64,000 nt of DNA from Eledone cirrhosa (Eukaryota > Mollusca > Cephalopoda > Octopoda > Eledonidae), in the NCBI GenBank assembly GCA_964016885.1, contig OZ024743.1:340258907-340322906 (forward strand). The letters are read 5' to 3'. The translations under genes were made by a program, and so were the position numbers. Each line of letters begins with the position of its first letter. Position 1 is the first letter of the stretch. Positions 43,908-55,523 of the stretch are shown in pieces. The notes beneath the pieces were generated by a model that saw only the letters and a program-made list of their open reading frames with translations, did no database searches and was not told the origin of the DNA.

Positions 43908-44000
43908 CGAAGGAAATGTGGTAAGGAACCAGATGGACCATAACAGAAATAGCCGTCGAAACGGCTTGAGCTCTGCCGTCGGGGTCATACATTTTCCTAT
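43907..44000 (-). repeat. Short TA-flanked dispersed element, copy 2
   Basis: The reverse complement shares the start GGAAAATGTATGACCCCGAC and the end GTTCCTTACCACATTTCC with copy 1 at 41880, is shorter in the middle, and lies between TA tracts. A small ACGGC/GCCGT stem surrounds the central AGAGCTC. Confidence 0.6.
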
Positions 44001-44340
44001 ATATATATATAATTATATACTCATGTAAAAATGTTTATTTCAACCATTCTTTTAAGACAATAACATTCGTTTGGAACAGTATATAATTGAATAGTCTCGG
44101 ACTAAAGAAATCATAAGATTATGTTTTAAAAAAATGCTCCATTATAAATGAACTCGAGAACAGTATTTTCAATCACAAGTGTGCGTGCATACATAGACAC
44201 GCTTATTTATATAGACACACACAGACACGCTTATGCACACAGATACACACTCACACGCACCCTTACAATCTCCTTTTACTCCCTTAATCTCGCAGACATG
44301 ACTAGTCTTAAACAACGTAACACAGTGAGTATCAAGGATG

Positions 44341-44505
44341 ACCATTTGAATTAGATACATTTTTGCCAGCTGAGTGAACTGGAGCAACTGAAAATAAAGT
44401 GTGTTATCCAAGAACATATCGCACAGCCAGGAATCGAACTCACGACATTACGATCGTGAGCTAAAGATCCTAATCACTTAGCCACTCATTTCACAAACAC
44501 CCCAC
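44341..44505 (-). mobile_element. Ceph-SINE-like tRNA-derived element
   Basis: The minus strand reads GTGGCTAAGTGATTAGGATC (A-box region), GTCGTGAGTTCGATTCCTGG (B box), then CTTTATTTTCAGTTGCTCCA and GTTCACTCAGCTGGCAAAAA, a recognisable cephalopod SINE body. The 3' part beyond this is absent. Confidence 0.78.
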
Positions 44506-46106
44506 CCCCACAAAGAGTATTCACGTTCCTGTTTAGAAATGCAAATGAAAAAGAAAGTACTCAATTCATATAGTAGAGTTGAGTCTATTTGTGCAAACCT
44601 AATGATTCGTTCCATAGCAACACGAAGTTTCACGCATGAATAGTAGAAAACAATATGTAGGATAGTTCGTGGTTGTCATTGGTTACTATGGCTCAAATTG
44701 TGGGTACAAATGCCTTCTCTTGGTATTGAAGACAGGGGAAGCTTATTTATAAGGCTCATTCATTTCAATTTTGTTTGTCAATGAATTGCGGAGAAATGTC
44801 TTTTGTGAAATAGTGTTTGTGACTGTAAATGACCCCTCGTAATTGAAAGCGATTCTGGAATAGAAAGAAAATCATTATTCCGTAATGGAGAATTTTTGGA
44901 AAATTCTTTAGCCGGTCTGCAATCTCAAATATTTTAAAAACAATATCACTGTTTCAACAGATTATCTGCTGTTCAGTGATCATTGTTTAGGGATTAAGTT
45001 AAAATATTTCTAAAAAAACAACAACAATATTTTGTTCAATTGGAGGCACTATTTTACGAGAGCAAGTCCGCTTGACTGCCGAAACAAATGAATAATGATA
45101 CCTTCGTCTTTCACTGAAGCTCATCACCTGAGGCATAACGGCTATGAAAGCCACTAATCAGTAAACACTTTATTCGCCATCTTGCTTCCCATGAATATTG
45201 CTACGAAGCCTAAACGAGCTAAACACTTGAAACACTGATTAACTAGAGAATGAATCATCGACTACACCCCCTCACATACACATGTCATACATACTGTCAT
45301 CCACATGCACATACACACTTACATACACACACATACATATTCCACATATCAATTTATAATATGCAGGTTCATCAAAACAAGAAGAACTTCAACCCAAATT
45401 AATTCAACGCTTTAAAGCTGAGCAGATAGAAATTGTGTGGGATTAGATCGTATTTTTTGTAAAGATACAGAGATAAAAAATGTTTCACTAAACATTGAAC
45501 GCAATATATGTAGTATCATTTTCTTGAAACCCGGATATTGTAAAACGTTAGCAGAAGGAGTTCTTATTTACAAAAATATAGCATGAGTTATGGCAAAAAA
45601 GTAAAAGAAAAAAATAAATAAAAGAAAACCAATACTAAGCTATCTTATTTATCCAGAATAGTGCCTGCCACCTTAATCTTGTAACAAAATGGTTGATTTT
45701 TCGCATGATGCACTGCAGGAAGTTTTCTTTGTTAGAATAGTTTTATTCTCCGGGTAACTATCGGTTATTAGAAGATTTTAGGATTGTGATTGTCAAAGGC
45801 TCAACAATATGGCTGGAAGATAAATACACCAGAGGAGCGCTCTGTTTACTAAATATATATACAGTACAATGGAGCTTTGTGCTTTCTAAAGATACACACA
45901 GTGAGTAGAAAAACCTCGTTTAAGTGAGATCATTCATGTAATTAACAAACAGGTATGTTTAATATCTAAAAGAAAAACACATAAGAGAGAACAAGTAAAA
46001 TCCCATAACAACCACAATCTCAAATTGTTGAAACAACAAATAGTCATGCTTATCAAGAATATACGTATTCCAACAATGGAAACTTATCTGAAGTGTATGA
46101 TACAAA
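44506..46106. other. Long non-coding stretch, nothing recognised
   Basis: AT-rich unique-looking sequence with no open frame of note and no repeat family I recognise. Confidence 0.5.
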
Positions 46107-46192
46107 AAACAACAACAAAAAAACAACAAAAAAAAACAACAAAAAAAAACAAAAAAAACAAACAAAAAAAAAACAAAAAAAAACACAAAATC
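46107..46192. repeat. A-rich (CAAAA)n low-complexity tract
   Basis: About 85 bases of A runs split by single C; Lys/Gln/Asn frames are artefacts. Confidence 0.9.
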
Positions 46193-46204
46193 CTTTGCGG
46201 TACT

Positions 46205-46372
46205 TAATTACGACTCGCTACATTCTAAATTCAAATCCCGCCGAGGTTAACGTTGACTTTCAATCTTCTGGGATCGATAAAATAAAATAAAAGTTAAATA
46301 CCGAGGGTCGATATAATTGACTTTCCTACTCCAAAATTGCTGGCTATACCGATGTTAGAAACAGTTATTTCT
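46205..46372 (+). mobile_element. Octopus-type SINE, partial
   Basis: Contains the B-box-like AAATTCAAATCCCGCCGAGG, then GACTTTCAATCTTCTGGGAT and a 3' end near GAAACAGTTATTTC. The tRNA-like 5' head is missing or replaced by the A-rich tract. Confidence 0.72.
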
Positions 46373-46408
46373 TTCTCCTTCGTAGTTCATGATATACATA
46401 TAATTAAT

Positions 46409-46472
46409 AATTGTTTCTACTTTTGGCACAAGGCCAGCAATTACCCAGTACATTACTGGTACTTTATATGTG
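46409..46472 (-). mobile_element. SINE 3'-end fragment
   Basis: ATTGTTTCTACTTTTGGCAC through ACTGGTACTTTAT is the 3' half of the octopus SINE in minus orientation, cut off by a (TG)n run. Confidence 0.72.
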
Positions 46473-46482
46473 TGTGTGTATA

Positions 46483-46640
46483 ATAATGGTTTCTGACATA
46501 GGCACAGGCCAGCAATTTTGTGGGAGGGGAAAGTCGACCCCAGCGCGTGGCTGGTACTTTATTTTATCGACCCCCGTAAGGATGAAAGGTAAATCTAACT
46601 TCGGCGGGATTTGAACTTAGAATGTAAAGGGTCGTAAGAG
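46483..46640 (-). mobile_element. Octopus-type SINE, 5'-truncated
   Basis: The minus strand carries a B-box-like region (AAGTTCAAATCCCGCCGAAG), a body and a 3' end (GCCTGTGCCTATGTCAGAAA). The tRNA-like head is truncated at GACCCTTTAC. Confidence 0.72.
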
Positions 46641-48177
46641 TTGTTTACTGACACTAGTGCAACAATCACGTCTTTTGTTTATAGTTATGAAAAGCACCTC
46701 AGTTTGGCCAGTCTTCTAGTTTGATGTTGGTTGGTCACGTTAGTGTTGAAATAATAGTAACACAACTGACTGATGTGCTTAACGATTTAAACGAATAGGT
46801 AAATCAATGGTGTCTGCATTCACTTTACGATTTCATTCTAGATACGTATCTGTTAAAAGTAATTGAGTTTATTCTTTTTACCATGTCTATAAAAAGAAAG
46901 TGAACACCATTAAAAATCCAACAGAAAAGCACGATTTTAGAGCGTTTGCGTTGTGATGAAATAGCATAAAATAGAGCACAAGAGTACATTTTATTGAATG
47001 ATTGGCATAAATTCTGAGTAAGCATGCATTTGTATGTAATTATGCTCAGAATGACTTCTTTTGCTTACAAACAGAATAGTTATCCGAACAAAATACCCCA
47101 GCCCGTTTCGTTCGGATTATCAAATATTAACCGATTCTAAAATGTATGTGTATATAATATATATGGTATAGCAGGGAACAATATGGAACATGTTGAAACA
47201 AATAAATAATCAAGTATATAATACATAAACACAAGTGCAACATGTTTATTCAAATACATAATAGATAAAACATATGTACAATATTTGGAAAAAAGGAATT
47301 CACCCATATAAAATTATAAATTGGGGTGGGTTAATTCAACATTCGTCCATTTTCAACTTAAGTCTTGAATTCTGGAATCAATTACCGACGTAAGGTGAAG
47401 TATACCTTATAAGTTTATATAATGTCAATATCGGACGTACGTTATCTAGGATTTAAAGAAACATTATTTCAAAGAGAGTGAAACGATTTAAAGAAACGTT
47501 ATTTCAATAGTGGACATACCGTTATCTAACGTTCATTTGAAAATCGAGTGAAGTGACTTGAATCTCAGGATCACTTGGCTCCGACTAACTTTACCTGAAA
47601 TGGGATCCAGGTTTATGGCCCCCTCTTCATGACTTTGAAACGCTAGGTTAGTTTTCGGTCTGTGTTGTGAAAGGGAGAAGAGATGGAACATGAGGCTAGC
47701 AACCTTGCCCCCATTGATAACATTTGCCCTAAAACAATGAGCAGATATATGATTTGAGAACAAGTTTTTGACCAGACTTGCAACCGTGCTGAATGGAGAT
47801 CTCTCGTCGCCCAATGCTCCACAGGGAGCAAAAGGAACTCAGGAAGAAGTGTCAAATCGAAGGAGTTGTTGAAGATTGTGTTAAAATAAAGCAAAATAAA
47901 ATAAAGTAAAGTAAATACAATTTAATATACTGATAGTTTAAGGAAAATGATTGTCTACAGATTGATTAATTGAATAAATATATTAAATGGTGTACCAATA
48001 ATTGAGTTCAAGGTCTGGGTACATTAGATACTATCAAGTTGTCTTTTGAAAGTGCTAATTAAGTGACGTAAAATTAATTTTGACGAAAACTTAAACTGAT
48101 TGATTTGTTAGAAATGTATCTTTTGATTTTCAAGGAATGAGTTCTTAGATTTAATTGACTGTAAACAAATAAACAAA
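46641..48177. other. Long non-coding stretch, nothing recognised
   Basis: A 93-codon minus-strand frame (47814-47533) and an 83-codon frame (47894-47643) overlap in different frames and have no domain. Two diverged copies of GATTTAAAGAAAC-TTATTTCAA occur at about 47450 and 47488. Confidence 0.45.
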
Positions 48178-48179
48178 CG

Positions 48180-48242
<63 letters not shown>

Positions 48243-48250
48243 ACGCACAC
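48178..48250. repeat. (CA)n microsatellite
   Basis: About 30 CA units with GC interruptions. Confidence 0.95.
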
Positions 48251-48354
48251 AAATCCATACATATATACATACACACATAAATAAATACACTCCCACATAT
48301 ATATGTGTATATATATATGTATGCACAGACACACTTGTTTGTTTGTATATATAT

Positions 48355-48367
48355 CTATTTATCTATC

Positions 48368-48440
<73 letters not shown>
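48355..48440. repeat. (TCTA)n(CA)n(TA)n compound microsatellite
   Basis: A short TCTA run, about 25 CA units and a TA run. Confidence 0.95.
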
Positions 48441-48441
<1 letters not shown>

Positions 48442-49044
48442 ACTTCAGAAAGCACTAATATTGTTATGCCATTTCAAAATTTTATGTGTAATGTATAAGA
48501 CGTTTTCCTAAAAATATCCAAATATATGTTTTAAAATACTCGTTGCTTCATTTTAAGAACAATCACTGAGAATATTACTTTCAATTTCATCAAAATGAAA
48601 CTTTCCTCCACATATCATCCATATTCCAATACGTATTTCAACACATCCTTTATTCTCATTTTCTACACATTTATTCTCATTTTCTTATCCACCCGAATAA
48701 ATATCTTGTAACTGATCTCCCTGAATCTCAGAGTGATATCAGTTGTGGTAGAAGAATAAGATTGATGAAGAAGTGTCTACGAAAAGAGCATGGATCTTAT
48801 CCGGGTTTTCCTTGATGTCTTCGATGCTATGTATAAGGCACCCCTGTGGAAAATACTCTGAAAGAATAGTTGTTCAGATCACTTTGCATTGATAATTAAA
48901 TCATTCCACGATGAAATGGTAGCACGAGTCTTGTCAGTGAGATCATAGCGTAGAAAACGGAGTCAAACAATGTGACATCCTTGTTCAAAATCTTTCCCCC
49001 TTGTACTTTGCTGTTACTCTCATGCATTTGCCGTCGATTGCTCT
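48441..49044. other. Non-coding stretch, nothing recognised
   Basis: No gene or repeat family recognised. Confidence 0.5.
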
Positions 49045-49186
49045 TCTAGTATATACATGAGGAACCAAATGTTTAGTTGTTTAATTAATTTGCAGTATTT
49101 TGGTGCCCGTTCAACTCTAGTATATACATGAGGAACCAAACGTTTAGTTGTTTAATTAATTTGCAGTATTTTGGTGCCCGTTCAAA
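49045..49186. repeat. 71-bp direct tandem duplication
   Basis: Units 49045-49115 and 49116-49186 differ at one visible base (AAATG versus AAACG). The unit is unique-looking sequence ending GTGCCCGTTCAA. Confidence 0.93.
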
Positions 49187-49589
49187 TGTCTTTCAATATT
49201 TTATTTGGGATGTTCTTTATGAAAAGTATTGCGACTTAGTTACAAGTTTTTCAAATTCTCATGAATTATATTTCTACATCTAGTAAAGCATTTGAACTCA
49301 GTACTAGATTGATCAAGACTGTTATAATGCCCCCACCCCACACGCTATCTAAAAAGGCATACATATAAAACCGTCTGACTTAGTTACAGAAACAGAACTG
49401 AAAGTAATACAAGTTTGTCCAACTGGACAGCACATGCAGTCGTTCTTGCTCCTTACATGGGAGAAAATATCTCTAAGGCGCCAGAAAGTAACTGATTCCT
49501 TTAGGAATATTAGGCTGCGTATCTGGTCACGAAATTAACAAAAGTTAATATATATTTTGCATGTATATTGGTCACTTTTCTTTACGTTT

Positions 49590-49870
49590 GTGAAACATTT
49601 ACAAACACTATGTAAAGGTTCTTGAGCGCTTTGATAAGAGATGTTTAAGGCATATTCAGAATGTCTGCCGGTCCTCGCAAACTCGAGATAAATATTTTAG
49701 AAGTCGATGACTTGAACATTGAGACAATGGTAAATATGCACCATTTATGTTGGACCATCTACAGTGAGAATCAATGAGCAAACGATCCGGAATCAGACGT
49801 TGTAAAGTGAGCTTGCATGTAGAAAGCGGCCCCAGCACAGCTCAAGGCTGCCGTTTAAGGTCTGTATGAA
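49590..49870 (+). pseudogene. Decayed LINE post-RT fragment
   Basis: Translation gives KVLERFDKRCLRHIQNVC, resembling the post-RT LxxFxxRCLRxILG region of RTE-like and related LINEs. The rest is broken by stops. No RT motif is present, so the family cannot be assigned firmly. Confidence 0.4.
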
Positions 49871-50630
49871 GTTATCTTCGAAAGTATTTGAAAAAGTGAG
49901 ATCAACTGTGAAAAAAATGTTTTTGATCGACGCCAATCGAGAAAACAGGTAATTAATGGTGTCGATATTTATGAGACATCACGCATTCTGTATGCAGAAT
50001 ATAAATGAAAAGAACGAACATACACAATTTGTAAAGCGGAATAGTTCTGTGATACTTGCGGTCGTATGTGAATTTCCAAGATTGATTTCATTGTAGTTGA
50101 CAGTTCATGAAAATGGATTGCAGTACATGTAGAAAGGTTTTGAAATCTATAGGCGGATCAAAATGTCGCGGAGCTATGCATCTATTTATCCGTCCATACA
50201 TCATACGACATAATACTTTCTAGTTATCTTTTTTTATAAATCTTACGGTAAAATACGTTAACATTAACTTACCAGTAACAAATAAAAGTATGTTACATGA
50301 TATAAGCACTAACTAATATGATATCGATTGAAACAATCTTTGATAATTTTTGTTTTTCTTGAAATATCTGTGATATATCTACGCAAGATGAATGCGATTA
50401 AGCATTGGTCAGCCTTGGTCGAAATGACCTATGATCAGTTGTTCCAGCTAACATTGTCCCATTCTTTGCCAAGAATAATGTATCTAGGATTACATTTCGT
50501 AATAAAAATGTTCATTATGTGACACAGTCAGGTGCAATTCAAGGAAGATTTGGGTTGGTATATTTAGCACGTTGTAGAACTGAGAAAGAGAAATAGAGAA
50601 ATAGAAGCTTGCTCGTGGATAGCATTATGT
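49871..50630. other. Non-coding stretch, nothing recognised
   Basis: A 64-codon frame at 50328-50522 has no domain. No repeat family recognised. Confidence 0.5.
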
Positions 50631-50731
50631 ATATATATGTATATATATGTATATATATGTATATATATATATATATATAAAAAGGGGAAAAAATATATTT
50701 TTCTTCCTAATAATCGCCTGTTTCTCCCTGT

Positions 50732-50763
<32 letters not shown>

Positions 50764-50771
<8 letters not shown>

Positions 50772-50839
50772 TTAGAATTGGAGCTCTGAAATAGCAATAT
50801 ATATATGAATGTATATATAATGTATTTTGCAATTCTAAT

Positions 50840-50846
<7 letters not shown>
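50764..50846. repeat. 83-bp element with perfect 17-bp terminal inverted repeats in (TA)n
   Basis: Arms ATTAAAAATTAGAATTG (50764-50780) and its exact complement (50830-50846) enclose 49 bases. TA dinucleotide repeats lie on both sides (50740-50763 and 50847-50871). The form is that of a tiny MITE-like element in a TA target, but one copy cannot prove mobility. Confidence 0.7.
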
Positions 50847-50877
<31 letters not shown>

Positions 50878-51004
50878 GAATCGATGTCAGTGTTGCAGCA
50901 TATGTACAAACTTTATGGCATATTACAATTGCTTTGATATGGATCAGTTCAGGGTACGTGCACATATAAACTCGCATATTTGACGAGATATCGAAAAAGT
51001 GTCG

Positions 51005-51092
51005 TGCACCGTCATCAGCTCTCAAACCAGTAAAATGGTTTCGCACTACTTAATTGAGGCGAAACCATTTTGCTGGTTTGAGAGCTGGTGCA
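51005..51092. repeat. Imperfect inverted repeat, arms about 35 bp
   Basis: The left arm TGCACCGTCATCAGCTCTCA... (51005-51044) pairs with 51059-51092 (GCGAAACCATTTTGCTGGTT...), with one substitution and a 6-base difference near the outer end, and a 14-base loop. Not TA-rich, unlike neighbouring repeats. Confidence 0.85.
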
Positions 51093-51351
51093 GATGTGTG
51101 TATATAAACTTGTCTTGTACATCGCCTTTTTTATTTCCTTTTCCGATCACCTCTGTGCGCAAACACAAGTCTCCTTGTCCCTCCCCTTTCAATCTTTTCT
51201 ATATTTTATCGGCATGCCACCCGCATTGTAGATTGTCTCTCTGTTGACCACTGGACGCTGGTCTCTGGCCTATGAGGCATTACTGCCCATCGCCTTCTTT
51301 GACAGCATTTAGCTATTTTAATGGCTGTTCCAGCGATGAGTTATCTCATTA
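51093..51351. other. Non-coding stretch, nothing recognised
   Basis: A short frame from 50999 crosses the inverted repeat and has no domain. Confidence 0.45.
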
Positions 51352-51424
51352 ATATATATATATATGTATGTAAATTTATATATATGTATGTATGTGTGTG
51401 CGTGTATATCTATCTATCTATCTA

Positions 51425-51504
<80 letters not shown>
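51352..51504. repeat. Compound microsatellite (TA)n, (TCTA)n, (TC)n, (TA)n, (TG)n
   Basis: Five simple repeat types within 150 bases. Confidence 0.95.
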
Positions 51505-51507
<3 letters not shown>

Positions 51508-51557
51508 AAGGTCAACATGTAAAAACTACAAGAGAACAATAGAATAATGATATATTA

Positions 51558-51971
51558 ATTTGTAATTTAGGCACAAAGCCACCAAATTTGGCGGAAGGGC
51601 AAAGTTAATTAAAAGAACCCAATACTTGACTGCTACATCATTTTATCGACTTTGGAGGGATGAAAGGCAAGGTGGACCTTGGTGGCATTTACAATTAGAA
51701 CTTAGAAATTTTAACTAAATGCCGTAAGCATTTTGTCTGACGCTGTACTGATACTGCCAACCCAACACCTCAATACAATAATTGTTTCTACTATTGGCAC
51801 AAGGCCAGAAATTACCCAGTACATTACTGGTACTTTATTTTATCGACCCCGAAAGGATGAAAGGCAAAGTTAACCTCGGCGGGATTTGAACTCAGAATGA
51901 CAAGGGCCGTAACTCTATGCGTCAAAGCATGGCGTCCGAACCTCTACCGATACTGCCAAACACCTCAATAC
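51558..51971 (-). mobile_element. Nested pair of octopus-type SINEs with target duplications
   Basis: An older degenerate SINE (51558-51763) and a younger one (about 51783-51958) lie in the same minus orientation. The pair is flanked by a perfect 15-bp repeat AATAATGATATATTA (51543-51557 and 51972-51986). The younger one is flanked by a 19-bp repeat AACACCTCAATACAATAAT (51764-51782 and 51959-51977). The younger element therefore inserted at the head end of the older one. Confidence 0.85.
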
Positions 51972-51986
51972 AATAATGATATATTA

Positions 51987-53810
51987 GTAGGATGCTTAAT
52001 AGATATGGAAAAGATGTTATAAATTGAAAGAATATTTCACAAAACTATTTAGCATAAATAAGCATCAATATAAAGCTTAATACCTACAATGAAAGAAGGA
52101 TCCTACTCAGGGACGCGTGTTCTGTCGTGCGCAGGAACATTCTAGACATTATTCAAAAGACTAACCTTCCTTTCCAGAGCCAGAAAATACCTCAGCCCTA
52201 AATAGATACTGACAACATGAATAACATAAGCGAATCCAATAATTGTATGCTGCTCCCACATCTATGACGAAACTGCTATTATATACACGAACGTGCTGAA
52301 GTACATCCAAAAGGCTGATCGTTCATTTTAGTACCCCCCCCCCCCCCCCCCCGAGAATATTGTGCTGAGGGAATAATGCTAACGTATCTGGAACAATATT
52401 GCAGATATAAAGATAGACATACTCATTTATGGAAAGAAATGTCAGTTTTTACGATATAGAGTAGGATGTTCTTACGTGTAACAGCAGACCCATTCTACTA
52501 CTCCATTGTAAGTTTCTCTTGATCTTTATATCGTGCTTTCATTTATGGTTTCTTTCAATTAATATCTTCAAAAGAAATATCTATATATATTTTCTTTTTC
52601 TTCAAAGAAACATTAATATATTAAAGAAGCTGCAACAAAATCAACGTTCATTCATATATAGGTCAGTATGGCAGATATAGACATAGACATTCCAAAACGC
52701 ATTCACCAATACACTTCAAAATGTAGCCACAAACACGCAAACTTTTCACTCTACCTTTCATAATGCTACTACAATGGCATCTGGGCCCCAGAGTTAGATA
52801 GTTATATCAATATTTCATATATCAATATTTCGTGCCATATATACCACTTAGAAAATATAGAAGAGATAATGTTCAGCTCTAAATGCTAAAAGTGGTTGTT
52901 CTTAAAAGAGAGACAGTTTAGGTTTGTCTAAATGAACTTCTACATCAATATTACTTTATTCTTGGACAGTAGACCTTTCGAAATGTTATCTGTTTCTGAA
53001 AGCTTTTGTGATTGTTTGAAATTTGCTGTTTCAGTTAAATTTCTTTCTCTCTTCTGCTCTCTTTCTCACTCACTCACACACATAAATACACGCGCACACA
53101 CACATAAACACACGAAAGCTCTTCATACAAACGTATGCAGACACACAAATAGCTGTTATACATCAAGTAATATATGTATTAAATTTTCTATACAAATCTG
53201 AGCTTCATACACTTTGATATAAGAAACTTACAAAATAATTCCTTTTGTAATGATATGGTTCTATCATAAATTCGTTTCTAAACAAGACTTGTAGAAGAAA
53301 TTGATTAAAAGGAAAGTGTGAAAATTGTAGTTTAGGATATTCACAAGTATTGATACCTTACCGAGCGAGTATATTGGTTGTAGAGGTAACCTTCACAATT
53401 GATAGGAAAGCAAAATGCCAGTACCAGCAGAAAACTAGTTCTTATTAAACATTATAAGTATTTATCTTCGAAGCAGGTTATATATAATGTTAAGATGAAG
53501 TATAGTAATAAGTCCATCCACAGCTGCTTTAGGTTGTACTTAAAGCCGAAAGGGTTATATAACTCAAATAGGGCTATCATTATCAAAAATTCAAAAATGT
53601 CACAGAACAGTTAATATGTTAAGCGAGCAAATAGCTGAATATTAGTTACTGGATTATCTACGACCTTAACTCCTGATGGAGAAGTAGGTGCGCTGTCTTG
53701 ACACAGGTCTGTCATAGGAGTTATAAACCAAGCAGAACACCTAATGTCTTCCAAAGAGAGAGAGAGAGAAAGAAAGAGGGGGGGGATAAAGTGATAAAAA
53801 CAGACAGGGG
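51987..53810. other. Long non-coding stretch with a C19 run
   Basis: An uninterrupted run of 19 C lies at 52334-52352. Otherwise AT-rich; an 89-codon frame at 52932-53201 has no domain. Nothing else recognised. Confidence 0.5.
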
Positions 53811-53930
53811 ACGAATCGACCCCAGTATTGGTACTTTATTTATGGGCCTTGAAATATGGAAAAGCAGTTAATCTTTGCAGGATTTAAACTGACGCCCAAA
53901 CGACTTTGCCAAATCACCATCTGTATATTA
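53811..53930 (-). mobile_element. Old SINE fragment
   Basis: GAATCGACCCCAGTATTGGT and AGGATTTAAACTGACGCCCA resemble the body and B-box region of octopus SINEs read in reverse, with many substitutions and no clear ends. Confidence 0.55.
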
Positions 53931-54163
53931 GTCATGACAAAATGCTTGTGTAAGGAATATTGCATATTTGAAATATCTCACAGCGATACCATCGTTTTCA
54001 AAACAATATATGTGAGCGTGTTTCAACAATGAGTTGAGGAGAACATACCCTAGGGTAGCGTTTTGCATGGTGTATGTATATTTTTTGTGTTCAGGGGTAA
54101 GTTAATCGATTTCATCAATTATTATTTATCGTGATCGACTATTATTATTATTATTTGGCATTG

Positions 54164-54355
54164 AAGGGCGGTGGATTGGCAGTATCAGTAGAGGGTCGGA
54201 TGCCATGCTTTGACGAAAAGAGTTACGTCCCTTTACGATCTGAGTTCAAATCCCGCCGAGGTTAACTTTGCCTTTCATCCTTATGGGTTCGATAAAATAA
54301 AGTACCAGTAATGTAATGGGTAATTGCTGGCCTTGTGTAAAAAAAGTAGAAACAA
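54164..54355 (+). mobile_element. Octopus-type tRNA-derived SINE with (ATT)n tail
   Basis: Complete: head GGATTGGCAGTATCAGTAGA, B-box-like GAGTTCAAATCCCGCC, body TTTGCCTTTCATCCTTATGG, end AAAAAGTAGAAACAATT. ATT repeats lie on both sides. The 3' ATT tail (54356-54367) is directly joined to the 3' end of the antisense R4-like LINE, so that LINE may have used the SINE tail as its target. Confidence 0.85.
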
Positions 54356-54367
54356 TTATTATTATTA

Positions 54368-55420
54368 TTCTTTGAGTCTCAGTCATTGATGTTATTTAAC
54401 TGGAAAGTTTGTTGAAATGAATATCAGGCCGCTACCTGCAGCCTCAGATATTCAGGACGTATCGGAGGGTTCTTGCTGTTCCCAGCAAGCATGCCTTTTG
54501 AAGTGTTCCAAAAAGCGGGGCTGGACTAACTTTCTTTAACAATCCTTGGAAACTCTTTGAGATAGTACCTAGTGCGCCTATGACAATTGGGACGACTCTG
54601 ACTTCATGGCAGTTCCAAATCCTTTTTACCTCTTTAAGTCCTGGTATCGGTTAATTTTCTCCCTCTCCTTTTTTTGCACTCTCGTGTCAAATGGGCAGGC
54701 TACATCTACAATCAGGCACGATCTTTTTTTCCTTGTCCAAAACCACCAGGTCAGGTCTATTGTGTTCCAGTTTCTTATCCGTCTGTATCCTAAAATCCCA
54801 TAGCACCTTCACCTGATCGTTTTCTATCACCGACTCTGGCTTATGCTCATACCACTTCTCAGAATGTGGTAAATTATTTACTTTGCATAGGTGCCAGTGG
54901 TTCATCCTGCCCATCACATCATGTCTCCAGCCTTTATAGTGAGTCTGGGCTAGGTGTTTACACTCGGATACAATGTGAGCCAGTCTCCTCTCTCTCTCCA
55001 CAGATCCTACACAGTGGGCTAGCCTCCTCATTGTAAATATGGTGTTTCACCCACTTCGTTTTGAGTGCCTGCTCTTGCGCAGCCATTAGCATTCCTTCTG
55101 TAGCCTTTTTAAGGTCTATTTTTAACCAGTTCCATGTCTGTGGATCTCTAAATTCAGTTTTCTCAAAGAAGGTACTATGAAGGGATTTTTCATGAAGGTT
55201 GGTCTTCCTCCTTATTGTTATTTCCTCCTTGGACATCCCCTGGTCTATTGTTCTCTCCTTCAGTACAATTCTGAGCATTGGCTCCCTACTCTCGGTCACG
55301 TATTTGTGCAGGTTGTTTTTCTCCATCTGAACACAGTCCTCTATGCTGATAAGACCTCTTCCACCTTCAGATCTCTTTAAGTAGAGTCTATCGACATCAC
55401 TCCTCTTGTGGAACATGTTG
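54368..55420 (-). mobile_element. R4/Dong-like LINE, (TAA)n-associated subfamily, copy 1
   Basis: A 5'-truncated copy on the minus strand, bounded by TTA repeats on the plus strand, i.e. TAA on its sense strand. The protein region matches the copy at 61473-62613 almost throughout. Its 5' truncation lies at AACATGTTG, about 90 bases short of copy 2. Placement in the R4/Dong group follows from DVDRLYLKRSEGGRGLISIE, a Cys/His motif and a PD-type endonuclease; Dong elements are known to use TAA repeats. Confidence 0.82.
54610..55410 (-). pseudogene. R4-like C-terminal ORF, disrupted
   Basis: Two overlapping frames (55473-54958 and 55031-54687). Post-RT DVDRLYLKRSEGGRGLISIE, then CRICGEREETGSH and HIVSECKHLAQTHYKGW for the Cys/His finger, then HNRPDLVVLDKEKK for the endonuclease. 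A 1-2-base change near 54980 and another after 54730 break the frame. The C-terminal IVIGALG block lies at about 54560-54590 in another frame. Confidence 0.75.

Positions 55421-55463
<43 letters not shown>
55421..55463. repeat. (TTA)n microsatellite
   Basis: About 14 TTA units shared as the 5' flank of the antisense R4-like copy and the 5' flank of sense LINE G. Confidence 0.95.
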
Positions 55464-55464
<1 letters not shown>

Positions 55465-55523
55465 GAATGCCATGGTTGACGGAGGCTCGGCTCTGTAAGG
55501 TATAGTAATTTTTAACCGCTATA

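Noticed and set aside
47533..47894. Two overlapping minus-strand frames of 93 and 83 codons
   Set aside because: Different frames over the same bases, no recognisable domain, no repeat-family motif. Could be an unrecognised repeat, but I cannot support a gene.
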